Shown here: in pieces, positions 53,134 through 63,020 of the stretch
Numbering within the stretch: the stretch's first letter is position 1
How the letters are laid out: each line of letters opens with the position of its first letter
NCBI RefSeq assembly: GCF_030160275.1
Contig: NZ_BSOA01000002.1
Span: 124,001 to 188,000 of the forward strand
Length of the DNA stretch: 64,000 bases
Reading direction: 5' to 3'
Origin: Dyella flagellata
GTDB lineage: Bacteria > Pseudomonadota > Gammaproteobacteria > Xanthomonadales > Rhodanobacteraceae
Position numbers and translations under genes: made by a program
Notes under the pieces: generated by a model
What the model saw: the letters and a program-made list of their open reading frames with translations, nothing else
Told to the model about the DNA's origin: nothing
Databases searched by the model: none

Positions 53134-53205
53134 GTAGGCTGGGATGCCAATCCCAGCATCGCGAAGCTGCGTGAAGGCAATGCTGGGATTAGCATCCCAG
53201 CCTAC
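53134..53205. repeat. REPIN-like element 5, filling the convergent gap
   Basis: GTAGGCTGGGAT-gcca-ATCCCAGC, a spacer of about 24 nt, then GCTGGGAT-tagc-ATCCCAGCCTAC. Its left end is 2 nt from the ankyrin gene stop, and its right CTAC foot contains the TAG stop codon of the GT9 gene. The element therefore makes up practically all of the space between two convergent genes. Confidence 0.92.
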
Positions 53206-54281
53206 ATAACGGCAGCCTCGTTTGATGTGTTCGCACGCAAGGGCAACGCCTGCCACGCAGCGATGACCTGCTCCGGGGCGATCGCGTCAACGCGTGTGCT
53301 CAGGGGCGGGCCACCCAGCACCTGCACCGCTTCCGGCACGCGACTGCGCGGCCGCCAGTGATTCGGCGATACGGAACCGAACATCACCACCAGCGGACAT
53401 CCCATTGCCGCGGCAAGATGAGCTGGCCCCGTATCCACCGAAATCATGCTGTGCGCGACCGCCAACAAGGCCCGCATGCGCGGCAATGGCAATTCCCCGG
53501 CGACGACTTCCACATCCGGTTGCGCGATCGCCGTGCGCATGTTTTGCAGATAAGCACGTTCCGCTGCTGATCCGCACAGCAGCACACGAGCCCGCGGCAA
53601 GTAGGCGCGTACGGCTGCGACAACGCCCGCCCAGTTCCCGATCGGCCATGACTTGTCATCATCGCTCGCCTTGCGCACACCGCTCCAACGAAGCGTACGC
53701 TTATTGGCGGGCTGCAGCAGCACCAGCGGATGCCCTGCGAGGCCACGCTCGGCCAGCCATCGATTGCAGTCATTGCGTTCAGACGCGCTCACCACGAATT
53801 CGGGTACTGCACTGGTGGCGGCCGGCACCTTCGCAGCACGTTCTACAAAAGCAGGCGGCGTGGCGTCGCCCAGTTCCAGCAGGTGTTCGATCCAATGCCC
53901 CTCGGGCGCCAGCGGAATATCATTGAGAAACACGCAATGGCTTTCGGCAATACCCGCCAGCTTCAACAGCAGCCGGATGCGCTCCAGCGAGCGCCGCTGG
54001 GGCTCACATACGTAAACGGGAACGTGCCGCAGTCGTCGCAAGACAGCGATCGCACGCCATTGCTCGGGACTCAGCAGTAGCGGCCGATGATAGGCGCGCA
54101 GGGCAATCACTTCGGCCACATCGGGCTGCCCTCGATAGAGATCGGTCGCGTAGCTACCTGCCGCAAACAGGGTGCATGGCTGGCCGTAGCGGACGTGCAG
54201 GCGATGCAACAGCGGCTGCAGCAACAAGGTGTCGCCGATTCGGCCGAAACGGACAACGAGCGGATGGGTAGGTATCGGCAT
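53202..54281 (-). CDS. GT9 family glycosyltransferase (heptosyltransferase-like)
   Basis: This 359-aa enzyme has a GT-B fold, beginning HPLVVRFGRIGDTLLLQPLL, a typical GT9 N-terminal motif. Its C-terminal nucleotide-sugar site has LLCGSAAERAYLQ and SMISVDTGPAHLAAAMGCPL, followed by VVMFGSVSPNHWRPRSR. Such enzymes transfer heptose or related sugars to the LPS inner core at the cytoplasmic face of the inner membrane. It is not in an LPS cluster here. I start at the ATG at 54281 because the longer frame gives a basic, unconserved extension. Its TAG stop codon lies inside the GTAG foot of REPIN 5. Confidence 0.85.
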   Translation of the reverse strand: MPIPTHPLVVRFGRIGDTLLLQPLLHRLHVRYGQPCTLFAAGSYATDLYRGQPDVAEVIALRAYHRPLLLSPEQWRAIAVLRRLRHVPVYVCEPQRRSLERIRLLLKLAGIAESHCVFLNDIPLAPEGHWIEHLLELGDATPPAFVERAAKVPAATSAVPEFVVSASERNDCNRWLAERGLAGHPLVLLQPANKRTLRWSGVRKASDDDKSWPIGNWAGVVAAVRAYLPRARVLLCGSAAERAYLQNMRTAIAQPDVEVVAGELPLPRMRALLAVAHSMISVDTGPAHLAAAMGCPLVVMFGSVSPNHWRPRSRVPEAVQVLGGPPLSTRVDAIAPEQVIAAWQALPLRANTSNEAAVM

Positions 54282-54393
54282 GCGATTGGCAGCAGCGCTC
54301 GTCAATGGTTGCTCAACAGCCAAGCATGCTTGCCGGCCGCTTTCAGGAAACTTACCGTATTTTCTTGCTGCACAACGACCAGATGCGCACGGC

Positions 54394-56256
54394 TCAAGGC
54401 TTGCCCATGCCTTGCTCTTCATTGCCCGCCACCAGCGGCGTATCGGCATCTGGCCCTTTTGCCGGCGGCGGCGCGACCTCGGCATCGGCTTCGAACAATC
54501 GGTTGAGGTCCGCTAGCGCTTCTCGCGTGGTCTGTACCAGCTTGGCTTCGTCGTCGTAGACCAGGTATTGCAGCTTGAGCAGCTCGGCATCCTTGCGGCG
54601 GAAACTTTCCACCTCCGCCGTCGCCTCCTCCGCGCTCAGGCCCAGCGCTTCGAGCGCCTTGCGGCTCATCTTGAGGCTGGAGAACAGCGTCTCGCGCACC
54701 GGCTCCTCCACCCCCAGGTCCATCAACCGCCATACGTGCTGGCGATTGCGCGCACGCGCAACGATTTTCAGATGCGGGTATTGACGACGTACTACACGCG
54801 CCACCCGCAAGCTGGATTCCGCATCGTCCGTGGCCAGCACGAAAACCTCGGCCTTGTCCGCCTGCGCCGCACGCAGCAGCTCCGGGCGGGCCGGGTCGCC
54901 ATAGAAGATGTCGTCGTCGTTACCAAAGCGATGCACCAGGTCCAATTGTTCGACGGAATGGTCCAGCGCCACGAAGGGGATTTTCCGCGTGCGCAGGATG
55001 CGCGCGACGATCTGGCCCATGCGCCCGTAGCCAGCAATGATTACGCGCGGATGATCCACGGTAATGGTGTCGAAGGGCCGCTGCGGCGCCTGCTTTTTCT
55101 TGGCGCCGATCAGCTTGGCGGCGGCCGCCACCAGCACTGGCGTCAAAGCCATCGACAAGGTGATCGCAAGAATCAACATGGCACCTTGCTGTTCGGCGAT
55201 CAGGCCATGCTCCATCGCCTGGCGCAGCACCACGAAGGCGAATTCGCCGCCGCAGGCGAGCAGCACGGCAAGACGCAAGGCGTCGCTGCGATGCAGCCCG
55301 CCAGGCTTGAGCCCGAGCGGCCACAGCAACAAGCCTTTCACCAGCAGCAGGCCGAAGGTGAATCCCAGCACGACCAGCGGCGCCTGCAGCAGCAGATCGA
55401 TCCGCATCGACATGCCTACGCTGATGAAGAACAAACCCAGCAGCAGCCCCTTGAACGGCTCCAGGTTGGATTCCAGCTCATGCCGGTATTCCGAATCGGC
55501 CAGCAGCACACCGGCCAGGAACGCTCCGAGCGTGACCGAGATGTGGAGCTTTTCCATCAGCAAGGCCGTGCCCATCACCACCAGCAAGGCGGTCGCGGTG
55601 GAGACCTCCGCCGAATTGGCGCGCGCGACGAAGCGGAACACCGGGCGCAGCAGGTAACGACCGCCGATCACCACCGCCACGATCACTGCCACGGTGCGCG
55701 CCACGGCCAGCGGATCGACGCCATGCCGGGACGAGGTCGAAGCCAGCAACGGCACCGCCGCGATCAACGGGATCGCCGCCAGGTCCTGGAACAACAGGAT
55801 GGCGAAGGATTGCCGGCCATAGGCCGTCGACGCTTCCTTGCGCTCGCCAAGAATCTGCAGGCCGAACGCGGTGGACGACAGCGCCAGGCTGCCGCCGACG
55901 ATGGCGGCCGCATTCGGGGCAAGACCAAAACCCAGGTAGGCGATGGCGCCCAGCACCAGGCCGCTGGCCAGCACCTGCAACAGGCCGGTACCGAACACTT
56001 GATGGCGCATCACCCATAGGCGCTTGGGTGAAAGTTCCAGGCCGATCACGAACAGCATCAGCACCACGCCTAGTTCGGAGATGTCGCTGGCACGGCTGGG
56101 GTCGGCGATCAGGCGCAACTCGGCCGGACCGATCACCACACCCGCGAGTAGGTAGCCGAGTACCGCGCCAAGGCGAAAGCGCTTGGCGATCGGCACGGCG
56201 ATGACCGTGGCCAGCAAAAAAATGACTGCCGTTTCCAGAAGACTATAACTGCCCAC
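54394..56256 (-). CDS. Kef-type monovalent cation:proton antiporter (CPA2) with TrkA-N domain
   Basis: This 620-aa inner-membrane protein has twelve to thirteen helices typical of the CPA2 superfamily, with LSSTAFGLQILGER and SFAILLFQDLAAIPLI (the QD pair in the transport core). A cytoplasmic RCK/TrkA-N domain starts near residue 405, with VIIAGYGRMGQIVARILRTR and IFYGDPARPELLRAAQADKA. The closest relatives are KefB/KefC, glutathione-gated K+ efflux systems, but no KefF/KefG partner is adjacent, so K+ gating by glutathione is not certain. It ends in a charged, Pro-rich tail. It is divergent from the glutaminyl cyclase gene. Confidence 0.9.
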   Translation of the reverse strand: MGSYSLLETAVIFLLATVIAVPIAKRFRLGAVLGYLLAGVVIGPAELRLIADPSRASDISELGVVLMLFVIGLELSPKRLWVMRHQVFGTGLLQVLASGLVLGAIAYLGFGLAPNAAAIVGGSLALSSTAFGLQILGERKEASTAYGRQSFAILLFQDLAAIPLIAAVPLLASTSSRHGVDPLAVARTVAVIVAVVIGGRYLLRPVFRFVARANSAEVSTATALLVVMGTALLMEKLHISVTLGAFLAGVLLADSEYRHELESNLEPFKGLLLGLFFISVGMSMRIDLLLQAPLVVLGFTFGLLLVKGLLLWPLGLKPGGLHRSDALRLAVLLACGGEFAFVVLRQAMEHGLIAEQQGAMLILAITLSMALTPVLVAAAAKLIGAKKKQAPQRPFDTITVDHPRVIIAGYGRMGQIVARILRTRKIPFVALDHSVEQLDLVHRFGNDDDIFYGDPARPELLRAAQADKAEVFVLATDDAESSLRVARVVRRQYPHLKIVARARNRQHVWRLMDLGVEEPVRETLFSSLKMSRKALEALGLSAEEATAEVESFRRKDAELLKLQYLVYDDEAKLVQTTREALADLNRLFEADAEVAPPPAKGPDADTPLVAGNEEQGMGKP

Positions 56257-56355
56257 GCTGATCGCACCTGCAAGTTCCTGCGAGAGATTATTTCACGCGC
56301 CGTCCTGCAAAGCGCGGCTGACGGCCTCGCTTCCCGCATGCGATCATCCGATCCC

Positions 56356-57135
56356 ATGAAACCGATCCCTCGTTTGCTTGCTGTTTTCGCGCTGCTGCTG
56401 GCGTCGACCGCCTATGCACAATCGGGCATACCGATCTACGGTTACACAGTGGTGCAGACGTATCCGCACGACACCAAGGCGTATACGGAAGGACTGTTCT
56501 TTCTCGACGGCTATCTCTATGAGAGCACCGGTACGGAAGGCGACTCGTTCATTCACAAGCTGGACCTGGCTACCGGCAAGGTCTTGCAGCAGGCCGAACT
56601 GCCGCCGCCCGATTACGGCGAGGGCATCGTGGCGTGGAAGAATCGCCTGATCGAACTCACCTGGCAGTCGCATCGCGGGTATATCTACGACCTGAAGAGC
56701 TTCAAGCGGATAGGCCAGTTCGACTATCCAGGCGAAGGCTGGGCGCTTACCCGCGACAGCAAGCACATCTACATGAGCGACGGCACGCCGACCATCCGCG
56801 TGCTCGATCCGGAAACCCTCAAGCAGGTAGGCAAGATCGACGTCACCGTGGAAGGGCGGCCGCTTGCCAATCTCAACGAACTGGAATGGGTGAAGGGCAA
56901 GCTCTACGCCAATGTCTGGCTCACACATAACATCGTTGAGATCGATCCGACCAACGGCAAGGTGGTCGGCGTCATCAATCTCACCGGGTTGGGTCCGGAC
57001 CGCAGCCAATTGAGCGATCCGGACAATGACGTGCTCAATGGCATCGCTTACGACGCGAAAACGGACCGCCTGTTCGTCACCGGCAAGCGCTGGCCGCAGC
57101 TTTACGAGATCAAGTTGGTACCGCCGAAGCCTTGA
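56356..57135 (+). CDS. Exported glutaminyl-peptide cyclotransferase
   Basis: This protein of about 259 aa has a signal peptide (LAVFALLLASTAYAQ) and a five-bladed beta-propeller of the bacterial/plant QC family. Typical are TYPHDTKAYTEGLFFLDGYL and YESTGTEGDSFIHKLDL, then GEGIVAWKNRLIELTW and PLANLNELEWVKGKLYANVW. The enzyme converts N-terminal Gln to pyroglutamate, usually on exported proteins in the periplasm. A second in-frame ATG at 56338 adds six residues before the signal peptide, and neither start has a strong ribosome site. The LysR-type gene converges with it after about 10 bp. Confidence 0.88.
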   Translation: MKPIPRLLAVFALLLASTAYAQSGIPIYGYTVVQTYPHDTKAYTEGLFFLDGYLYESTGTEGDSFIHKLDLATGKVLQQAELPPPDYGEGIVAWKNRLIELTWQSHRGYIYDLKSFKRIGQFDYPGEGWALTRDSKHIYMSDGTPTIRVLDPETLKQVGKIDVTVEGRPLANLNELEWVKGKLYANVWLTHNIVEIDPTNGKVVGVINLTGLGPDRSQLSDPDNDVLNGIAYDAKTDRLFVTGKRWPQLYEIKLVPPKP

Positions 57136-57145
57136 CCTGTTTTCG

Positions 57146-58012
57146 TCACACTTCCTGCAACTGCTGCAAGATCAGTTCGGCCAGGCGCGCCACGGCGGGC
57201 GCCGGCTCCGCTTCAGCGCGATAGAGCGCAAGCCCGAGCTTTGGCAACGTAGGCAAGTTCGCCGTGTCCAGCACCTGCAAGTCCGCCGGCAAGCCGAAGG
57301 GCGTACGCACGCTGATGCCCAGCCCCGCCTTCACCGCCGCCCAGGTACCGGCCAGGCTCGCGCTGGTGAAGGCGATGCGCCAGGCCAGGCCGGCGCGATC
57401 CAGGGCATCGATGGCAGCCGTGCGCATCAAGCAGGGCGCATCCAGCACCACCAACGGAATCGGCTCGCCGGTTTCGTACGGTAGCTGGCCGGCGCCGGCG
57501 CCAATCCAGCCCATCGGCAAGCTCTGGATATGCTGGGCGTGCTGCGCGCGCCATTCGGTTTCCCACGCCAGCGCCAGATCGAGTCGACCGGACTGCAGCG
57601 ATTCCATCAGCGCCGCATTGCGCGCGATATGGACTTCCACCCGCAGCCTGGGATGCGCCCGCTTGAAGCGTCCGAGCACCACCGGCAGCACGCTTTCGCC
57701 AAAATCCTCCTGCAAGCCGAGTCGCACGCGCCCCTCCAGTTGGACGCCGCGCACCGCGCTGACCGCTTCATCGTTGAGTTCCAACAGGCGCCGCGCATAG
57801 CCCAGCATGACCTCGCCAGCCTCGGTCAGCAGCATGCCGCGGCCGGATTTGCGCAGCAGCGGCGTGCCAGCCTGCTCCTCCAGCTTTTTCAGCTGCGCGC
57901 TCACCGCCGAGGTGGAGCGGCCAAGGCGATCGGCGGCCTTGGCGAAGCTGCCCAGCTCCATACCGGTGGCGAAGCTGCGCAACACCTCCAGATCGAAATG
58001 GATCCGACGCAT
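57146..58012 (-). CDS. LysR family transcriptional regulator
   Basis: This 288-aa regulator has an N-terminal winged helix-turn-helix (DLEVLRSFATGMELGSFAKA, then ADRLGRSTSAVSAQLKKLEE). The LysR co-inducer domain begins with GRVRLGLQEDFGESVLPVVL. Divergent next to it are the DUF4865 and tautomerase genes, an arrangement that recurs in other proteobacteria. It therefore probably controls these two genes through a site in the intergenic region, such as the palindrome at 58052-58066. The inducer is unknown. Confidence 0.9.
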   Translation of the reverse strand: MRRIHFDLEVLRSFATGMELGSFAKAADRLGRSTSAVSAQLKKLEEQAGTPLLRKSGRGMLLTEAGEVMLGYARRLLELNDEAVSAVRGVQLEGRVRLGLQEDFGESVLPVVLGRFKRAHPRLRVEVHIARNAALMESLQSGRLDLALAWETEWRAQHAQHIQSLPMGWIGAGAGQLPYETGEPIPLVVLDAPCLMRTAAIDALDRAGLAWRIAFTSASLAGTWAAVKAGLGISVRTPFGLPADLQVLDTANLPTLPKLGLALYRAEAEPAPAVARLAELILQQLQEV

Positions 58013-58051
58013 GGCAATCGTCCCGTTTTTTTGAACTATCTATTTAAAATT

Positions 58052-58066
58052 TCCTGATTTTCAGGA
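58052..58066. promoter_or_regulatory. Candidate LysR binding site
   Basis: TCCTGA-TTT-TCAGGA is a perfect 15-bp palindrome in the 108-bp region between the LysR-type gene and the DUF4865 gene, in an AT-rich stretch that looks like a promoter. LysR proteins often bind T-N11-A type palindromes, so this site is a good candidate. Confidence 0.55.
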
Positions 58067-58120
58067 TCATGCTGGATCGTTAGGCTAGTCCCGTCAAGCC
58101 AATCGCGCAGGAGCGTACCC

Positions 58121-58672
58121 ATGATCACCATGCAGTACCGCATCGGCCTGCCTGCCGACTACGACATGGACATCATTCGCCGCCGCATCGCGGAGCGCGG
58201 GCATCTGACGGACGCCTTCCCCGGGCTCGCCTTCAAGGCCTATCTCTATGCGACCGGCCGCGAAAATCTCTATGCGCCGTTTTATTTGTGGCACGGCACC
58301 GAAGGCATGAACGCCTTTCTCGGCGGCGAGGGCTTTGCCGGCGTGGTGGCTTCGTTCGGGCGGCCGACCGTGCGAACGTGGTCAGCATGGCATGCGGAAA
58401 CCGCGCCCGATCTTTCCCTGGCCCGCCAGGCAAGCCGGGCGATCGTCCCGATCGGCGCCCACGCTGCGCTGGCAGATTTGCGCCGCGAGGAAAGCGCCAA
58501 GCTACAGTCCGATCTGGAGCGCGGTGCGCTGGCAGCCATCAGTGCATTCGATCCGACAAACTGGACGCTGATGCGTTTTCGCCTTTGGCGCGGAGCGATC
58601 GCTTCGTCCGAAACCGACAGCACGGACGTCTACGAGATTGGCCATGTCTCACAACCTGCTCGCGACCACTAA
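58121..58672 (+). CDS. DUF4865 family protein
   Basis: This is a 183-aa protein with MQYRIGLPADYDMDIIRRRI at the start and FYLWHGTEGMNAFLGGEGFA in the middle, matching DUF4865. Members are frequently next to a LysR regulator and a tautomerase, as here. The fold is probably a ferredoxin-like dimeric alpha/beta barrel, as in monooxygenase-like (ABM) proteins; this is an inference. Function unknown. Only 11 bp separate it from the tautomerase gene, indicating one transcript. Confidence 0.82.
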   Translation: MITMQYRIGLPADYDMDIIRRRIAERGHLTDAFPGLAFKAYLYATGRENLYAPFYLWHGTEGMNAFLGGEGFAGVVASFGRPTVRTWSAWHAETAPDLSLARQASRAIVPIGAHAALADLRREESAKLQSDLERGALAAISAFDPTNWTLMRFRLWRGAIASSETDSTDVYEIGHVSQPARDH

Positions 58673-58683
58673 AGGAAACCGCT

Positions 58684-59064
58684 ATGCCTCTCGTCCGGAT
58701 CGCTCTGCGCCGCGGCAAATCCTCGGCTTACATCGCAGCCTTGCGCAACGGCATCTATGCCGCGATGCGCGAAAGCTTCAGCGTGCCGGAAAACGATCGC
58801 TTCATCCTGGTCAGCCAGCATGAGGCCGAGGAGTTCGACTACGATCCGAACTATCTGGGCATCGCCCGCAGCGATGATCTGGTGATCGTGCAGATCGCGT
58901 GCAACAACACCCGCAGCGTGGAACAGAAGCAAGCGTTCTATCGAAGCGTGGCGGAAAAACTCTCCGCCGATCCCGGCGTGCGGCCGGAAGACGTGTTCAT
59001 CAATTTGCTGGAGACGGCCAAAGAGAACTGGTCGTTTGGAAACGGGATTGCGCAGTACGCATGA
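58684..59064 (+). CDS. Tautomerase-superfamily protein
   Basis: This 126-aa protein has the catalytic N-terminal proline of the tautomerase superfamily directly after Met (MPLVRIALRRGKSSAYIAAL). The pattern NDRFILVSQHEAEEFDYDPN and the end VFINLLETAKENWSFGNGIA fit the longer MSAD-like or trans-CaaD-like branch. Pro1 acts as the general base or acid in tautomerase, dehalogenase or decarboxylase reactions on small acids. The physiological substrate is unknown. It is co-transcribed with DUF4865 under the LysR-type regulator. A single variant REP hairpin follows right after the stop. Confidence 0.85.
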   Translation: MPLVRIALRRGKSSAYIAALRNGIYAAMRESFSVPENDRFILVSQHEAEEFDYDPNYLGIARSDDLVIVQIACNNTRSVEQKQAFYRSVAEKLSADPGVRPEDVFINLLETAKENWSFGNGIAQYA

Positions 59065-59068
59065 TTGC

Positions 59069-59096
59069 GTAGGTTGGGGTGGAAACCCCAACCTAC
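59069..59096. repeat. Single variant REP hairpin (GTAGGTTGGGGT type)
   Basis: GTAGGTTGGGGT-ggaa-ACCCCAACCTAC is a perfect 12-bp inverted repeat. It has the GTAG foot of the REPIN family but a different stem (GTTGGGGT in place of GCTGGGAT) and only one hairpin. It sits between the convergent tautomerase and hemB genes, where it may act as a bidirectional stop. Confidence 0.8.
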
Positions 59097-59106
59097 GGAA
59101 ATGAAT

Positions 59107-60258
<1,152 letters not shown>

Positions 60259-60282
60259 TCATGTCTGATTAGGAGCCGCGCC

Positions 60283-61806
60283 ATGATCCAGCACGCCAAG
60301 CATCCGTCGCATTGGACCTCCCCGGCAGGCGTAAAGTACCTCGGCCCGCATCAAACCGCCGAACCGCTCGATGTGACCGTTGTCTTGCGCCGCCGCTCCG
60401 ATACCAAGCCGGCGCCCACCGAATTTCCCAGCTCGCCACGATTCCCGCGCGGGACGTTCGGCGAGCACTACGGCGCCGATCCGGCCGATGTGGAAAACGT
60501 GCGCGGTTTCGCCCGCAAACATGGACTGGCCGAAACCGGCTGCGACGCTCATCGTCGCGTGTTGCATCTGCGCGGCACACCGAAACAGCTTGAGCAAGCG
60601 TTTGCGGTAAGCCTGGGCAAATATCAACTCGACGACCATCAGTTCATCGGCTGCGGCCACGCGCCCACCCTGCCGGCGCAAGCCATTGCCGTGTTGGGAT
60701 TGGATCGCAGGCCGGTGGCCCGGCCGCATTTTCGCGTGCCACTCGCACAACCAGATACGTATTACAGCCCGCTCCAGCTCGCCCAGCTCTACAACTTTCC
60801 CGCCGGCACGGACGGCACCGGCCAGACCATCGGCATCATCGAACTGGGTGGCGGTTACACCAGCAGCGATCTCGATCAATATTTCTCCAGCCTGGGGATC
60901 GGCACTCCGCCGAATGTCGTGGCCGTTTCCGTGGCCGGTGGACAGAACCAGCCGGGCGGCGGCAATGCGGACATCGAGGTGACGCTGGATATCGAAGTTG
61001 CTGGCGCACTCGCCCCCGGCGCCACCCTCGCCGTGTATTTCGCGCCGAACACGGACCAGGGTTTTTACGAAGCGATCTCGCAAGCCGCGCATGACACGGC
61101 CAACAATCCCTCGGTGATCTCGATCAGCTGGGGTGGCCCCGAGGACAGCTGGAACAGCCAGTCACGCGACGCGATGGAAACGGCGTTGCAGGATGCCGCG
61201 GCGCTTGGCGTAACGGTGGTGACGGCCTGTGGCGACAACGGTTCCAGCGATGGTGTCAGCGATGGTCAGCCGCATGTCGACTTTCCTTCCTCCAGCCCCT
61301 ACTCGCTGGCCTGCGGCGGCACCACCCTGGTGGCCAACGGTCAGACCATCCAGAGCGAAGTGGTGTGGAATGAAACCGCCAGCAACGAAGGCGCCACCGG
61401 CGGCGGCGTGAGCATCGAATACCCAATGCCAAGCTGGCAGCAGAACGCCAATGTACCCAACACGCCCGGCGGCAGCACCGGGCGCGGTGTGCCCGATGTT
61501 TGTGCCGATGCCGATCCGATGACTGGCTACGAAGTACTGGTTGGTGGCCAGACGCAGGCAATCGGTGGCACCAGTGCTGCCGCGCCGCTATGGGCGGGAT
61601 TGCTTGCACGGATCAACCAGCAACAGGGCAAGCCGGTAGGCGACCTGCATGCAGCGCTCTATCAGATCGGAGCATCGGCGTTGCGCGATATCACGCAAGG
61701 TAATAACGGCGCGTACCAGGCAGGCCCCGGTTGGGATGCCTGCACTGGCCTGGGCAGTCCCAATGGGCAAGCCTTGCTGGATGCGCTGTCTTCGCAGCAA
61801 GGATGA
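60283..61806 (+). CDS. Sedolisin-type serine-carboxyl peptidase (S53)
   Basis: This 507-aa protein has an N-terminal pro-domain (about 1-165; VNVRGFARKHGLAETG-like pattern and TPKQLEQAFAVSLGKYQL) followed by the peptidase domain. The catalytic residues are Glu232 and Asp236 in NADIEVTLDIEVAGAL, Ser431 in GGTSAAAPLWAGL, and the oxyanion Asp318 in ACGDNGSSDG. The C-terminal Ca2+ site region is GNNGAYQAGPGWDACTGLGS. It is an acid-active endopeptidase like kumamolisin. No classical signal peptide is visible at the ATG at 60283, which has AGGAG before it, so export, if any, is not by an obvious Sec signal. Confidence 0.92.
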   Translation: MIQHAKHPSHWTSPAGVKYLGPHQTAEPLDVTVVLRRRSDTKPAPTEFPSSPRFPRGTFGEHYGADPADVENVRGFARKHGLAETGCDAHRRVLHLRGTPKQLEQAFAVSLGKYQLDDHQFIGCGHAPTLPAQAIAVLGLDRRPVARPHFRVPLAQPDTYYSPLQLAQLYNFPAGTDGTGQTIGIIELGGGYTSSDLDQYFSSLGIGTPPNVVAVSVAGGQNQPGGGNADIEVTLDIEVAGALAPGATLAVYFAPNTDQGFYEAISQAAHDTANNPSVISISWGGPEDSWNSQSRDAMETALQDAAALGVTVVTACGDNGSSDGVSDGQPHVDFPSSSPYSLACGGTTLVANGQTIQSEVVWNETASNEGATGGGVSIEYPMPSWQQNANVPNTPGGSTGRGVPDVCADADPMTGYEVLVGGQTQAIGGTSAAAPLWAGLLARINQQQGKPVGDLHAALYQIGASALRDITQGNNGAYQAGPGWDACTGLGSPNGQALLDALSSQQG

Positions 61807-61891
61807 CGCCTGTGAGGCCTTAGCTTCAGCCATGCTGGACGAATCCGACAACAACGGGCAGTCTTGTAAGGTTCGCTACGCTGGATTCCCC

Positions 61892-62905
61892 ATGGATCGC
61901 TCCATCGCCTCTCCTACCCTGCTGGCCGATCTCGGCGGCACCAATGTCCGTTTTGCGCTCGCCGATGCCGCTTCTCCCGATCCGCTGCTGCTGGACAGCG
62001 TACGGCGCTATCGCGTGAAGGATTTCGACACGCTGGCCGATACCATCCGCCAGTATTTCGCCGACACCGGCCATGTCGCGCAGCAGGCGATCATCGCTGC
62101 CGCCGGCCGCATCGCCAACGGCGAAACGGTAAAGATCACCAACAACCCGTGGGCGGTGTCCGCGCACGGCCTGGAGGCGGAACTGGGTTTGGAGCGCGTG
62201 CGCCTGGTGAACGATTTCGCCGCGCAGGGCATGTCCATTCCGCTGCTCAAGAGAGATCAGCTGCAGGCGGTCGGCAGGGTGTTGCCGCCGGAGCATAACC
62301 ACAAATCGGCGCAGACCTTCGTGGTGATGGGTCCTGGCACCGGCCTGGGCGTGGCTGGCCTGCTGCTGCGTCACGGTCACTGGATCGTGCTGGAAACCGA
62401 GGGCGGCCATTCCGGCTTTGCCGCGCATACCGCCGAGGATGTGGAGATCCTGCATCGCCTCAACGCACGCTTCGGCCGCGTTTCCAACGAGCGGATGATT
62501 TGCGGCAACGGCCTGGTGAATCTCTATCTCGCCCTGGCCGACATCGCCGGCCAGCCGGCGCAGGAATACACGCCTGAAGACATCACCGCACGCGCTACCG
62601 ACGGCAGCGACACTCTGTGCGTACGCACCGTGGAAACGCTGGCCGGCATCTTCGGCAGCGTGGCTGGCGACCTGGTACTGAGCCTGGGCGGCTGGGACGG
62701 CGTCTATCTCACCGGCGGCGTGCTGAAGATCCTGATGCCATGGTTGCAGAGCGGCGGTTTTCGCGAACGCTTCGAAGCGAAGGGCCGCTTCCGCGACACG
62801 ATGGAACACGTGCCGACGATTGCCATCACGCATCCGGAACCTGGTTTGCTTGGCGCGGCGGCGCTGGCGGTGCTGGAATCCGGCCGAACTTTGTCCGACC
62901 ATTGA
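61892..62905 (+). CDS. glk: Glucokinase
   Basis: This 337-aa cytoplasmic enzyme phosphorylates glucose to glucose 6-phosphate with ATP. It starts with the phosphate-binding motif LLADLGGTNVRFALAD and contains VMGPGTGLGVAGLLLRHG and VLETEGGHSGFAAHTAEDVE (sugar- and Mg-binding). VLSLGGWDGVYLTGGVLKIL comes near the end. The length fits the E. coli Glk type. The frame is open upstream to 61649, but the chosen ATG at 61892 gives the usual N-terminus. It is 115 bp before a HAD phosphatase gene, with palindromic repeat copy 2 in between. Confidence 0.93.
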   Translation: MDRSIASPTLLADLGGTNVRFALADAASPDPLLLDSVRRYRVKDFDTLADTIRQYFADTGHVAQQAIIAAAGRIANGETVKITNNPWAVSAHGLEAELGLERVRLVNDFAAQGMSIPLLKRDQLQAVGRVLPPEHNHKSAQTFVVMGPGTGLGVAGLLLRHGHWIVLETEGGHSGFAAHTAEDVEILHRLNARFGRVSNERMICGNGLVNLYLALADIAGQPAQEYTPEDITARATDGSDTLCVRTVETLAGIFGSVAGDLVLSLGGWDGVYLTGGVLKILMPWLQSGGFRERFEAKGRFRDTMEHVPTIAITHPEPGLLGAAALAVLESGRTLSDH

Positions 62906-62920
62906 TGACCTGAGTTCGTC

Positions 62921-62999
62921 CGTCATTCCCGCGAAAGCGGGAACCCATTTTGATCTGGTGCTGAAGCGAAGATGGGTTCCCGCTTTCGCGGGAATGACG
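62921..62999. repeat. Palindromic repeat family 2, copy 2
   Basis: An inverted pair: the left arm starts CGTCATTCCCGCGAAAGCGG and the right arm is its reverse complement, with the same layout as 24455-24533. It lies in the 115 bp between glk and the HAD phosphatase gene and ends 21 nt before that gene's start codon. Confidence 0.9.
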
Positions 63000-63020
63000 A
63001 CCTCCTCGATAAGGATCACC

